NCBI GenBank assembly: GCA_030148865.1
Contig: JASBSR010000031.1
Location: forward strand, 1-64,000
Length of the DNA: 64,000 nucleotides
Direction: 5' to 3'
DNA from: Gammaproteobacteria bacterium
Lineage (GTDB): Bacteria > Pseudomonadota > Gammaproteobacteria > SZUA-229
Shown here: positions 27,290-37,681 of the stretch, one piece after another
How the letters are laid out: each line of letters opens with the position of its first letter
Position numbering within the stretch: the stretch's first letter is position 1
Notes under the pieces: model-generated
Seen by the model: only the letters and a program-made list of their open reading frames with translations
The model's database searches: none
Told to the model about the DNA's origin: nothing
Program-made: the position numbers and the translations under genes

Positions 27290-27940
27290 TTACTCCTTGA
27301 GCTGGATATTCAGCTCGCCATCGCGAACCTGAATATTGTCGACGCCTTCAGCAAAGGCCTTCCAGAAGCCGGGGTGGGCACTGAACTCATTCACCAGATC
27401 GATATTTTTTAGCCCACCCAGCCAGGCACTGGGTATCGGCACACCCATGAGACTAACACCCTTGATGATCACTACTGGACGCGTATTACGGTAACGAACT
27501 TCGACCCCGGCTCTTACTTTAAGCGTTTTACCGCCCAGTATCGGGACGTCGGGATCGACCGGAATTAGAAGTTTTGCGCTGATCAGATCATCGGAAAGAT
27601 TGATCGCCATACGCTGCGCCAGGTTAGTATTGCTGGCGAGCAGGGCATTGAGCTCTTTTTCGCTAAATTGCAGGTGGCGTACAGCGCCCTGTTCAGAATA
27701 TTTTTCCGCTCTGAGCCGACCAGACGCGTCAAGATCGAGTGCTTCCAGTTTCGCATCCAGCACTTGTTGCTCGCCGCGATCAAGCACCACAGGCGTAAAT
27801 TCAGTGGGAAAAACATAGGTTTGTAGTATCCAGACGGTCACTACCACTGTGATCATCACCACCACCAAGGTCATGAGCGTGAGGTGCAGCCAGTCGAAGC
27901 GTTTCGCGGTGCCGCAGTTGGCCTGTTTTGCTAGGGTCAT
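27290..27940 (-). CDS. Uncharacterised single-pass membrane protein
   Basis: The 216-residue protein has one N-terminal membrane helix (about 20-45, LTLMTLVVVMITVVVTVWIL) and a periplasmic domain. It contains FSEKELNALLASN, followed by beta-rich KTLKVRAGVEVRYRNTRPVVIIKGVSLMG and a terminal region DNIQVRDGELNIQLKE. The look resembles lipid-binding type DUF2140/DUF2993 exported domains, but I do not recognise a definite family. The gene is transcribed alone. Confidence 0.65.
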   Translation of the reverse strand: MTLAKQANCGTAKRFDWLHLTLMTLVVVMITVVVTVWILQTYVFPTEFTPVVLDRGEQQVLDAKLEALDLDASGRLRAEKYSEQGAVRHLQFSEKELNALLASNTNLAQRMAINLSDDLISAKLLIPVDPDVPILGGKTLKVRAGVEVRYRNTRPVVIIKGVSLMGVPIPSAWLGGLKNIDLVNEFSAHPGFWKAFAEGVDNIQVRDGELNIQLKE

Positions 27941-28149
27941 GAGTGGGTCTACTCGCTGCTGAACAGGCTCACCAGTATACCCGCGCAGCCGCTACGATTC
28001 GCCATCGAAATGATAATTAATGTAAATTCTGGTTTATATAGTTATTGTAACTTATTGAAGTGTTGAGCATATTTCATTTCCAGCTTGAACCGCTACGATG
28101 AATATTATAATATTCTTATATTGATAGCTGATAGACAGTGATACTGATT

Positions 28150-28437
28150 ATGTACGACCTTATTTCATGTGCCAAACTGAGAACCTTGATTGCCCAAGGC
28201 GGTGAGTTGATCGATGTACGCAGTCATTTTGAGTTTACCTCGGGTGCAGTCAGCGGGGCGCGTAATATTCCGCTCGAACAAATTCACTATCACGCCGACG
28301 ATTTCGACAAAGAGAAACCTTTATTACTGTATTGTCGCAGCGGCCAACGCTCTGCCTACGCCAAGCAAATCCTCGAAGTACTGGGCTTTAGCAATGTTCA
28401 CAATATCGGTGGCTACAGCGAATATGCAAATTGCTGA
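28150..28437 (+). CDS. Single-domain rhodanese
   Basis: The 95-residue protein is one rhodanese domain: ELIDVRSHFEFTSGAVSGARNIPLEQI, then the active loop LLLYCRSGQRSAYAKQIL with the catalytic Cys. It can carry a persulfide sulfur. I use the ATG at 28150 rather than the GTG at 28138; both have weak ribosome sites. It is not next to sulfur genes. Confidence 0.9.
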   Translation: MYDLISCAKLRTLIAQGGELIDVRSHFEFTSGAVSGARNIPLEQIHYHADDFDKEKPLLLYCRSGQRSAYAKQILEVLGFSNVHNIGGYSEYANC

Positions 28438-28536
28438 GCCAGAAATCAGGTCAGCGTAATCTCTGGCTGCTATCGGGTCGCCAGGCGTAGGTCTTTTTTG
28501 TGATCGAATACGGCCATCGTGCTACCATCGCGCGCC

Positions 28537-29562
28537 ATGCAGACGCGCGATTTTCATTATCAACTACCCGCAGAGCTGATCGCTCAGCAGCCCTGTACCG
28601 AACGCACCGCGAGCCGGATGCTGGTGGTCAGTCGTGGCAGCGACTTGCTGGTCGATAGTCATTTCACCAGCGTGCTGGATTATCTCCAGCCCGGTGATTG
28701 CCTGATATTCAATAATACTCGCGTTATTCCGGCACGTTTGTTCGGTCATAAAGCCAGCGGCGGCAGGGTCGAAATTCTGATCGAACGCATGCTGGATGAA
28801 ACCTCGGCGCTGGCGCATATCCGCGCGAGTAAATCGGCCAAAGTCGGAACTCTGATCACGCTGGAAAACACCGACTATGCGCTGCAGGTGACCGGCCGCA
28901 GAGGCGAGCTGTTTGAAATCTGTGTGGCTACTGGAAACATCGCGCTCAGTGAAATCCTGCAAGATTGTGGTCATATGCCACTGCCGCCCTATATCAGCCG
29001 CGCCGACAGCGCTAGCGATCAGGAACGCTATCAAACCGTATACGCGAGCCAGCCTGGTGCTGTGGCGGCACCCACCGCAGGTCTGCACTTTGATGAATCC
29101 TTACTGGCGGCTTTGCAACACCGTGGCGTCGAGTTCGGCTTTGTCACCCTGCATGTCGGCGCCGGCACGTTCCAGCCGGTGCGCTGCGAACGGATTCAGG
29201 ATCACCCTATGCATGCTGAATACCTGGATGTGCCCGAGGCGACGGTCAGTCTGTGTCGCCGCACCCGTGCCAACGGGGGCCGTATCATTGCGGTTGGCAC
29301 CACCTCGGTACGCTGTCTGGAGAGCGCCTCTGCCAGCGGCGAGCTGCAAAGCTATCGTGGCGAAACCGATATCTTCATTTACCCGGGCTATGTGTTTCGC
29401 AGTGTCGATGCCATGATTACCAATTTTCATCTGCCGGAATCCACTCTGCTAATGCTGGTGAGCGCGTTCGCCGGTCGCGATAAAATGCTGCGCGCCTATC
29501 AGCACGCCATCGCCCAGCGCTATCGCTTTTTCAGCTATGGTGATGCCATGTTGATTACTTAA
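28537..29562 (+). CDS. queA: S-adenosylmethionine:tRNA ribosyltransferase-isomerase QueA
   Basis: The 341-residue enzyme adds the epoxycyclopentanediol ring from SAM to preQ1 in tRNA, making epoxyqueuosine. Hallmarks are [59 protein letters not shown] and [17 protein letters not shown] start at the ATG at 28537; an upstream GTG at 28519 is possible. Directly followed by tgt, the preceding step of the same pathway, as in most gammaproteobacteria. Confidence 0.97.
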   Translation: MQTRDFHYQLPAELIAQQPCTERTASRMLVVSRGSDLLVDSHFTSVLDYLQPGDCLIFNNTRVIPARLFGHKASGGRVEILIERMLDETSALAHIRASKSAKVGTLITLENTDYALQVTGRRGELFEICVATGNIALSEILQDCGHMPLPPYISRADSASDQERYQTVYASQPGAVAAPTAGLHFDESLLAALQHRGVEFGFVTLHVGAGTFQPVRCERIQDHPMHAEYLDVPEATVSLCRRTRANGGRIIAVGTTSVRCLESASASGELQSYRGETDIFIYPGYVFRSVDAMITNFHLPESTLLMLVSAFAGRDKMLRAYQHAIAQRYRFFSYGDAMLIT

Positions 29563-29566
29563 CAAA

Positions 29567-29621
29567 AGCTGGCAGTTGGCAGTATAAAAATTTTTGTTTT
29601 TTTAGCTTTTCACTGTCAGCT
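29567..29621. other. Stem-loop between queA and tgt
   Basis: AGCTGGCAGT (29567-29576) pairs with ACTGTCAGCT (29612-29621) at nine of ten positions around an AT-rich loop containing a T run. It could be an attenuator or a short repeat; a further GCCAGCT lies at 29629-29635. Confidence 0.3.
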
Positions 29622-29648
29622 GAACACCGCCAGCTATATAAACTATAA

Positions 29649-30788
<1,140 letters not shown>

Positions 30789-30854
30789 CCATTATCAGGG
30801 CCATCTGTGGCATAATGTCGCGCTTTCAAAACATCGTTTTCTCGAGGATTTTTC

Positions 30855-31196
30855 ATGAGCTTTTTCATCTCTGACGCTATCGCAGAAGCAGCTCCCGCTG
30901 CCGCTGCACAACCTGATCTCGCATCACTGATCTTGCCGATCGGTCTGGTAGTTCTGTTTTACTTCTTTTTGATTCGCCCACAGAGCAAACGCGCGAAACA
31001 GCACAAGGAAATGGTGTCCGCCTTGCAGAAAGGTGAAGAAGTCGTCACCACCGGTGGTGTCCTCGGCAAAATTACCAGTGTTAGTGAAAGCTTTGTTTCA
31101 CTTGAAATTGCTCGCGATGTCATCATACAGGTACAGAAGAGTTCAATTCAGGCTGTGATGCCCAAAGGCACCATAAAAGAACAACAAAACGCTTAA
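30855..31196 (+). CDS. yajC: Sec translocon accessory protein YajC
   Basis: The 113-residue single-pass membrane protein has the helix LILPIGLVVLFYFFLIRPQ, then the conserved RPQSKRAKQHKEMVSALQKGEEVVTTGG. YajC joins SecD and SecF, which follow immediately. The ATG has GAGGA 8 bp upstream. Confidence 0.97.
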   Translation: MSFFISDAIAEAAPAAAAQPDLASLILPIGLVVLFYFFLIRPQSKRAKQHKEMVSALQKGEEVVTTGGVLGKITSVSESFVSLEIARDVIIQVQKSSIQAVMPKGTIKEQQNA

Positions 31197-31207
31197 GGAA
31201 ATCAGCC

Positions 31208-33058
31208 ATGCTGAATCGGTATCCGTTGTGGAAATATCTTGTCCTGCTGGCTGCGCTGTTCATCGGCGTTATCTATGCATTACCCAATCTGTATGGTTCG
31301 GATCCGGCGCTACAGATATCACACCGATCATCACCTCTGACCCAGGATGAAGTCGGGCGCATAGAAGCGACGCTGAAAACCCGAGGCATCAGTTACCAGT
31401 CGGCTGAGTTCCTTGACAATAAAGTTCTGGTACGGTTTAGCGATACCGATACCCAGCTAAAGGCAGCTCAGGATCTGCGCCAGAGTCTGGACGACAAGTA
31501 TCTGCTGGCACTCAATCTTGCGCCGGCGACGCCGCAGTGGCTACGCGCCCTCAATGCCGCACCGATGTATCTAGGTCTGGATTTGCGCGGTGGTGTGCAC
31601 TTTCTCATGGAAGTCGACATGGTCGCGGCGATCAAGCGTCTCGAAGACAATCTGGTCTCCGATATTCGCACCTATCTGCGCGATGAAAAAATTCGTTACC
31701 GTGGCGTCACTCAGAGTAGTGCTGGCTTGGTCATCAGTTTTCGTGATAAAGACAACCTGGTCAGGGCCGAAGACAAACTGGACAGCCAGTTTCGTGAGTT
31801 AACATTTGAAGCCCACGAAGATACACTCGAAATCGAAGCCAAACTCACCGAAGAGGCTATTCGTGACGAAAAGAAATCGGCCTTGCATCAAAACATTATT
31901 ACCTTGCGCAATCGTGTTAACGAACTTGGTGTCGCCGAACCTGTTATCCAGCAGCAGGGCGATTCTCGCATCGTAGTGCAACTGCCCGGCATTCAGGACA
32001 CCACCGAGGCAAAACGCATACTCGGTGCCACCGCAACACTGGAGTTTCGACTCACCGAAAAAAATCGCCAGGACTGGCTGGAAGCTGAAAAAACCGGTCG
32101 TCCACCCATCAATGCACTGTTGTACCACGAGCGCGATGGCAATCCTGTATTGCTCAGCCGTAATGTGATTGTCACTGGTGATCAGATTATTGATGCTGCT
32201 TCGACCATTGATTCGCAAAACGGTGTACCCGCAGTCTCTGTTCGCCTGAACGGCAAAGGCGCGAAAAAAATGAGCGAAACCACGCGCGATAATGTCGGGC
32301 GCCCTATGGCCGTGGTATTCATTGAGAACAAAGTCAGCAGTAAAAAAGTTGGCGATAAAACTGTCAAACAGCGCGTCACTACACAGGAAGTGATTAATAT
32401 CGCAACCATACGCGAACCATTCGGCGCGCGTTTTCAGATTACTGGTCTCGAGTCTCAGGAAGCACGTGACCTGGCATTGCTGCTGAGAGCCGGTTCGTTA
32501 CGTGCGCCTGTAGAAATTGTCGAAGAACGCACAGTAGGGCCAAGTATGGGGCGAGATAATATCGATCAGGGCTTCACTTCGGTGATGGTAGGTTTTGCTC
32601 TGGTACTGGTATTCATGATTGTCTACTACCGGGCCTTCGGCATTATCGCCAATGTGGCACTGACCTTTAATATGGTTCTGTTAATTGCAATACTATCTTT
32701 ATTGCAGGCCACCTTAACCATGCCGGGTATCGCCGGTATTGTTCTGACCGTAGGTATGGCGGTGGATGCTAATGTATTAATTTATGAACGTATCCGTGAA
32801 GAATTACGCAATGGCAACTCACCACAGGCAAGTATTTTTGCCGGCTATGAAAAAGCCTTTAGCACTATTACCGATGCCAATATCACGACCCTGATTACGG
32901 CGATTGTGTTATTCAGTCTCGGTACCGGGCCGGTCAAAGGCTTCGCAGTGACCCTGACCATAGGTATTCTGACATCGATGTTCTCAGCGATTATGGGCAC
33001 GCGTGCAATTGTGAATATTCTGTATGGCAACCGTAACCTTAAAAAGATATCTATATAA
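31208..33058 (+). CDS. secD: Protein translocase subunit SecD
   Basis: The 616-residue protein has an N-terminal helix, a large periplasmic domain with the D1 motif LGLDLRGGVHFLMEVDM, and five C-terminal helices including MAVDANVLIYERIREEL. SecDF uses the proton gradient to pull proteins out of the SecYEG channel. The gene is 11 bp after yajC and has AAGGAAA as a ribosome site. Confidence 0.98.
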   Translation: MLNRYPLWKYLVLLAALFIGVIYALPNLYGSDPALQISHRSSPLTQDEVGRIEATLKTRGISYQSAEFLDNKVLVRFSDTDTQLKAAQDLRQSLDDKYLLALNLAPATPQWLRALNAAPMYLGLDLRGGVHFLMEVDMVAAIKRLEDNLVSDIRTYLRDEKIRYRGVTQSSAGLVISFRDKDNLVRAEDKLDSQFRELTFEAHEDTLEIEAKLTEEAIRDEKKSALHQNIITLRNRVNELGVAEPVIQQQGDSRIVVQLPGIQDTTEAKRILGATATLEFRLTEKNRQDWLEAEKTGRPPINALLYHERDGNPVLLSRNVIVTGDQIIDAASTIDSQNGVPAVSVRLNGKGAKKMSETTRDNVGRPMAVVFIENKVSSKKVGDKTVKQRVTTQEVINIATIREPFGARFQITGLESQEARDLALLLRAGSLRAPVEIVEERTVGPSMGRDNIDQGFTSVMVGFALVLVFMIVYYRAFGIIANVALTFNMVLLIAILSLLQATLTMPGIAGIVLTVGMAVDANVLIYERIREELRNGNSPQASIFAGYEKAFSTITDANITTLITAIVLFSLGTGPVKGFAVTLTIGILTSMFSAIMGTRAIVNILYGNRNLKKISI

Positions 33059-33084
33059 ACATCTGCAACGACGGATAACGACTC

Positions 33085-34020
33085 ATGCAATTTCTTGATG
33101 GCAACACCAAATTTGACTTTATGGGTAAGCGCAAGCTTGCTTACGCATTCTCAGCGGTTCTGATTTTAATATCACTGGGCAGCCTCATCACTCAGGGGCT
33201 GAATCCCGGAATTGACTTTACTGGTGGCTATCTTATCGAGCTGGGCTACGAACGTGACGCGGATATTCAACCGGTGCGCGATATTCTGGAGAAAAATAAT
33301 TTCAAAGATGCTCAGGTGCAGCACTTTGGCACCGCAAAAGATATTCTGATTCGTATTGCGCCGCGCAAAGATGTGAACAAGGCAAACTTGAGCGACAACA
33401 TTGTCAGTCTGTTAAAAGCTGAGACTGATCAGAAAATTACTCTGCGCCGTGTTGAATTTGTGGGCCCGCAGGTGGGCAATGAATTACGCGATCAGGGTGG
33501 GCTCGCCATGCTGGTGGCGCTGTTTGGAATTCTGGTCTACGTCAGTTTTCGTTTTGAGTTCAAATCTGCGCTGGGTTCTATTTTTGCGCTGATTCATGAT
33601 GTGATTATTACCATCGGTGCATTTTCACTGACTCAGATTGAGTTTGATCTGACTGTGCTGGCGGCAATTCTCGCGGTGATTGGTTATTCCTTGAATGATA
33701 CTGTGGTTGTACTTGATCGTATTCGAGAAACCTTCCGTGAAATGCGCAAGGGTACGCCGGCTGAAATTCTGAATTTATCGATTAATCAAACGCTGTCGCG
33801 TACCCTGATGACATCGTTTACAACCATACTGGTTTTACTATCCCTGTTTTTCCTGGGTGGTGAAATTATCCATGGCTTTGCCTTTGCGCTGCTCGTCGGT
33901 ATCGGTATCGGCACTTACTCTTCGATCTATGTCGCAAGCAGCACCTTATTGAGCATGGGTATCAAAAAGCAGAATTTTCTGATAGCCGCTAAAGAAGAAG
34001 TTGTTGATGACAGACCATAA
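33085..34020 (+). CDS. secF: Protein translocase subunit SecF
   Basis: The 311-residue protein has helix 1 and the D1 motif LNPGIDFTGGYLIEL, followed by five helices with GYSLNDTVVVLDRIRETFR and RTLMTSFTTILVLLSLF. It forms the proton-driven SecDF motor with the upstream gene, 26 bp away. It ends the operon; a repeat-rich gap follows. Confidence 0.98.
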   Translation: MQFLDGNTKFDFMGKRKLAYAFSAVLILISLGSLITQGLNPGIDFTGGYLIELGYERDADIQPVRDILEKNNFKDAQVQHFGTAKDILIRIAPRKDVNKANLSDNIVSLLKAETDQKITLRRVEFVGPQVGNELRDQGGLAMLVALFGILVYVSFRFEFKSALGSIFALIHDVIITIGAFSLTQIEFDLTVLAAILAVIGYSLNDTVVVLDRIRETFREMRKGTPAEILNLSINQTLSRTLMTSFTTILVLLSLFFLGGEIIHGFAFALLVGIGIGTYSSIYVASSTLLSMGIKKQNFLIAAKEEVVDDRP

Positions 34021-34073
34021 ATGTTATTCGTCTGTATTTGATCGTTCGGTTTGAAATAACAAGGGTTGACACC

Positions 34074-34198
34074 ATCTGACCTGAATGGCACTTACTATAA
34101 AATATATCAAGGATATTCTCGTCATCCCCGCATGCTTCTGGCGGGTATCCACTTTCAAACCAACGGATTCCGGCCAAGAACATACCGGAATGACGACG
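34074..34198 (+). repeat. Dispersed repeat with an 80-bp GTCATCCC hairpin
   Basis: Positions 34074-34096 match 47278-47300 with one mismatch in 23. Just downstream, CGTCATCCCCG (near 34120) and CGGAATGACG (34187-34196) form the ends of a long imperfect hairpin. This is the familiar CGTCATTCCCGC...GGAATGACG intergenic repeat type. Gap 34021-34531 contains only repeats as far as I can see. Confidence 0.6.
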
Positions 34199-34293
34199 CC
34201 TAAATCCTGTTAAGCTTAATCAGTACGATTCCCCTCTGACCTTGTTGTCCATCGATCAATGCCAGCACACTCACATTTCAAAACAGACCTCCA

Positions 34294-34512
34294 TGTCATT
34301 CTGAACGCTAGTAAAGAATCGGATACCGTAGTGCTGATATCCTTCGCAAAAACGGCTCAGGAGGACAGTTTTTCTAGTTTGTCATTCTGATGCGTGTTTT
34401 GTGCGGAGAAGAGTCTGATACTTCGATGGCAGCAGATCATTCACAAAAAGCGGAGCTCCTTCACTTCGCTCACGACACTTCGCGCACAAAGGCGCTCGTG
34501 GCTAAGAATGAC
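34294..34512. repeat. GTCATTCTGA-type intergenic repeats
   Basis: TGTCATTCTGAACGCTAG begins at 34294. A second unit runs from GTCATTCT (34381-34388) to its inverted partner AGAATGAC (34505-34512), 132 bp bounded by 8-bp inverted ends with GCG-rich internal hairpins. The start of this unit also occurs at 4994-5009. It looks like a non-coding, MITE-like or REP-like element. Confidence 0.55.
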
Positions 34513-34531
34513 AGTGCTTTCTTAATATTCG

Positions 34532-35176
34532 CTATTGAGTTTGTGTTAAAGCACTAACCGCTTTCAGGACTGACTCTGGTGTGTGCGGCGGGTTGATAAA
34601 TGCCACTAGCTGGCCCTGTGGATTAATCACCAGCAGGGCTGAGCTGTGATCCATCAGATAATCATTCTCAGATCCTGACTCTGATGGTGCTTTCATAAAC
34701 ACCACGCTGGTCTGTAATGCCAGCGCCTGCAGCATTTTTTCGCTGCCGGTGACGCCGATGAAATCTTTGTCAAAATATTTCACGTATGCAGACAGGTTTG
34801 GTAACGAGTCGCGTTGTGGGTCAACAGAAATAAAATAGACCTGAGGAAAATCTTTGCCCGCCTGTTTTTTTGCCGTGACCAGCGTACTCATTGTTGTCGG
34901 GCATATGTCCGGGCAACTGGTATAGCCGTAAAACAACAAGCTCCAGTGGCCGGTCAAATCGTCCAGCGTGAATGCACTATTATCGGTTTTGGCCAATTCC
35001 GGCAATGCCAGTTTTCTTGGTACTGGCAGGCGTGTACCATGAAACTCCATAGCCTGCTCGCTGCTGACGAGTGAGCCTTCGGATAATGATTGTTGTGAAG
35101 ATGCCAGCCAGAAACCCGCGCCCATCGCCGCTATGCCAGCGATTGCAATCAGCAGAATGTTCCCGGATTTAGGCAT
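34532..35176 (-). CDS. SCO1/SenC-type copper chaperone
   Basis: The 214-residue membrane-anchored thioredoxin-fold protein delivers copper to the CuA centre of cytochrome oxidase subunit II. It has one N-terminal helix (ILLIAIAGIAAMGAGFWLA), the copper motif YGYTSCPDICPTTMS (CxxxC) and the distant His in DYLMDHSSALLVINPQG. It is the last gene of the oxidase assembly cluster, 10 bp after ctaB. Confidence 0.95.
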   Translation of the reverse strand: MPKSGNILLIAIAGIAAMGAGFWLASSQQSLSEGSLVSSEQAMEFHGTRLPVPRKLALPELAKTDNSAFTLDDLTGHWSLLFYGYTSCPDICPTTMSTLVTAKKQAGKDFPQVYFISVDPQRDSLPNLSAYVKYFDKDFIGVTGSEKMLQALALQTSVVFMKAPSESGSENDYLMDHSSALLVINPQGQLVAFINPPHTPESVLKAVSALTQTQ

Positions 35177-35186
35177 CCTTATCTCG

Positions 35187-36077
35187 TCAATAGCTCGTGT
35201 AATACGGAAAATAATGATCGACTACCATAGCAATGAATAACAGCATCAGATAGTTGATCGAATAGACAAAGGTTTTAATCGCGGTATTTTGTTGTTCAGC
35301 AAACATGAGCTTGAGCACCATATATAAAAAATAGCCCCCCAGAAAACATGCGGCGCCAAGATAAATAAGGCCACGTTCCAGAATCAAATAAGGCAGTATT
35401 GTCACCAGTATCATCAATATGGTGTAACCCAGGATTGAATATTTAGTGAATTCAATTCCGTGCGTTACTGGCAACATTGGCAGATTGATCTTGGCGTAAT
35501 CATCTCGGCGGTGTATCGCCAGCGCCCAGAAATGTGGTGGCGTCCAGGTATAAATGATTAACACCAGCACCAGTGCGTGTGCATCAACATTACCGGTAAC
35601 CGATGTCCAGCCTAATAGTGGAGGGGTGGCACCGGCAAGACCGCCAATCACAATATTTTGTGGCGTCGCTTTTTTCAGATACATGGTATAGATCACTGCA
35701 TAACCGATCATACTGGCAAAGGTCAGTGCTGCGGTCAGGGTATTTATCCATGCTGTGAGAATAAACATGGATGACACTGCCAGCAATATTGCAAATATAA
35801 ATGCATTGCTTTTTTTAAGTTTGCCTGTGGCCAGAGGGCGATTCTTTGTTCGGTTCATTTGCGAGTCGCGTTCGCTTTCCACCAGCTGGTTAATCACCGC
35901 GCCAGCAGCAGCGGCAAAACCAATGCCGACGGTCGATGCAATCAGGGTCAATAATGAAATGTCGCCGGGAGGGCTGGCGAGCACGACACCGACGATAGAT
36001 GTTAGCAGCAGCAGCGCCACAACCTTGGGTTTGCACAATTCGAAATAATCTTTCCAGCTAACAGCAGATGTCTTCAC
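35187..36077 (-). CDS. ctaB: Protoheme IX farnesyltransferase (heme O synthase)
   Basis: The 296-residue membrane enzyme adds a farnesyl group to heme B. The prenyltransferase motifs are NQLVESERDSQMNRTKNRPLAT (DxxxD-like) and HRRDDYAKINLPMLPVTHG. About nine helices. Heme O then goes to the product of ctaA, the gene upstream with 1 bp between them. Confidence 0.97.
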   Translation of the reverse strand: MKTSAVSWKDYFELCKPKVVALLLLTSIVGVVLASPPGDISLLTLIASTVGIGFAAAAGAVINQLVESERDSQMNRTKNRPLATGKLKKSNAFIFAILLAVSSMFILTAWINTLTAALTFASMIGYAVIYTMYLKKATPQNIVIGGLAGATPPLLGWTSVTGNVDAHALVLVLIIYTWTPPHFWALAIHRRDDYAKINLPMLPVTHGIEFTKYSILGYTILMILVTILPYLILERGLIYLGAACFLGGYFLYMVLKLMFAEQQNTAIKTFVYSINYLMLLFIAMVVDHYFPYYTSY

Positions 36078-36078
36078 A

Positions 36079-37077
36079 TTAAATTACCGATCGGACGCGC
36101 CGACCAACAGTGTGTGTTATGTATACCATAGTCAACAATAACAACGCGGCAACGCCATTGTGCGCGACTGCAACAGGCAGTGGTAACGAAAATACAACGT
36201 TACTGATTCCCAGTGATATCTGTGCAAGCAGCACCAGCATTAACCAGCCAGCGAGCTTCTTGTGACCGGCTTGCATCAATTTAAGGTGCAGGAAAATTAA
36301 ATATATCGTAGTCAGTAGTGCGCCTAAACGATGTATCCAGTGTATGGTGACACGTGCAGCGTTATCAAGATGCCCGCCAAGATAGCTTTCGACACCTGCA
36401 GTATGTAGCTGAAAAGCACCGACAAAATCGAGCGGAGGAATAAGATTGCCCTGACAACCGGGGAAATCCGTGCAAATGATGGCGGCGTAATTGGCGCTAG
36501 TCCAGCCGCCGAGTATGATTTGCAGGACTACGATGATGAGGCCGGTTAGTGCAAGGTTACGCAATGGGCTGGCATAAGCCGGGCTATTGCCATCTCTAAT
36601 CCTGAGAAATAACAGCAATAGCAGGGACAATGTGGTAAAGCCACCGAGTAAATGGCCCATGACCACGACTGGCAACAAGCCTAAGGTGACTGTCCACATT
36701 CCAAGTGCAGCCTGGAATACGACTAGTGCCAGCAAAATAACGGGTAACACAAGCGGGTGTTCCGGCTCGTTACGATGTCTGACTGCAATCAATGCGATGA
36801 AAGCGATGACCAGGCCCAGCGTGCCGGCAAAATAGCGGTGCACCATTTCTGGCCAGGCCTTATCTGCTTCTACCGGTGCGTGCGGGAAGGCCGCCTGTGC
36901 CTGAGTGATTTCTTCGTGGCTATCGGGCACTGAAATAAAGCCGTAACAACCTGGCCAGTCCGGACAACCAAGGCCTGCATCAACGAGTCGAGTGTAAGCA
37001 CCAAGCAGAACAACTACACTCGCCAGTGCTATCGCAAATAGTGCAAGTTTATAACTGAAACTGTGTTGCTTAGCCAA
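36079..37077 (-). CDS. ctaA: Heme A synthase CtaA (COX15 family)
   Basis: The 332-residue protein has eight helices and conserved heme-ligand His residues in PEMVHRYFAGTLG, VVMGHLLGGFTTLS, TIHWIHRLGALL and VAHNGVAALLLL. The family N-terminal segment GAYTRLVDAGLGCPDWPGCYG is present. It oxidises heme O to heme A for the aa3-type oxidase encoded upstream. Overlaps the preceding gene by 8 bp. Confidence 0.97.
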   Translation of the reverse strand: MAKQHSFSYKLALFAIALASVVVLLGAYTRLVDAGLGCPDWPGCYGFISVPDSHEEITQAQAAFPHAPVEADKAWPEMVHRYFAGTLGLVIAFIALIAVRHRNEPEHPLVLPVILLALVVFQAALGMWTVTLGLLPVVVMGHLLGGFTTLSLLLLLFLRIRDGNSPAYASPLRNLALTGLIIVVLQIILGGWTSANYAAIICTDFPGCQGNLIPPLDFVGAFQLHTAGVESYLGGHLDNAARVTIHWIHRLGALLTTIYLIFLHLKLMQAGHKKLAGWLMLVLLAQISLGISNVVFSLPLPVAVAHNGVAALLLLTMVYITHTVGRRVRSVI

Positions 37078-37678
37078 TTTGCGATGCCTTCAGAAGTTTG
37101 CGAACGTCGTGGTGAAAATCATCAATTGGTTGATCCTGGCTGAATCGCATCATAATATTGCCCTTAGGGTCCTGAATATAAATCTGATTTTCAGGCGTGC
37201 TCGTGCTAACGGGTAGTAGCGAGCCAACAATAGCTGGATCAGCTTTTAAGATCACGGCATCGCCAAGTTCGGTTTTAATGAATTCGGTAAGACTTGCATC
37301 TGGTTCTGCTAATTCGACGATAACCTGTAGTACGCGATGCTGATTTTTACCCAGTGCTTTGTGCACCTGACGTGTTTCAATCAGCCTGCTCTTGCAGACT
37401 TCATTACAACTGGCGGTGACAAATGTAATGAATCGCCATTTATATGTTAGCTTGTCAACTGGTACAGGGGTATTGCTCTGATCTCTGAGCTTTAATTCAG
37501 ATACCTGAATCATGGGTTTTAATAATTCACCATGATTGTTAAATGAAGAGACATTGACAAAATAGAATGTGTAATACGCAAGTAAAACAGGAGTGACAAA
37601 TGCGAGTATCACAAACCATAGTGTATAAGGATTACGAGCTTTTGGCGCTACCGTACTCTGATTAGGGTTTTCATTCAT
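37070..37678 (-). CDS. Membrane-anchored thioredoxin-like oxidase assembly protein
   Basis: The 202-residue protein has one N-terminal helix (LWFVILAFVTPVLLAYYTFYF) and a SCO-like domain with FVTASCNEVCKSRLIETRQVH, a CxxxC motif in the position of the SCO copper site, and a late His-containing segment DDFHHDVRKLL. It fills the place of the conserved gene between surf1 and ctaA in pseudomonad-type cox clusters. A copper or thiol role in oxidase assembly is likely but unproven. Confidence 0.8.
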   Translation of the reverse strand: MNENPNQSTVAPKARNPYTLWFVILAFVTPVLLAYYTFYFVNVSSFNNHGELLKPMIQVSELKLRDQSNTPVPVDKLTYKWRFITFVTASCNEVCKSRLIETRQVHKALGKNQHRVLQVIVELAEPDASLTEFIKTELGDAVILKADPAIVGSLLPVSTSTPENQIYIQDPKGNIMMRFSQDQPIDDFHHDVRKLLKASQIG

Positions 37679-37681
37679 GGT

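Noticed and set aside
34381-34512. tRNA or small RNA gene
   Set aside because: Inverted ends and hairpins fit a dispersed repeat; no cloverleaf or promoter was found.
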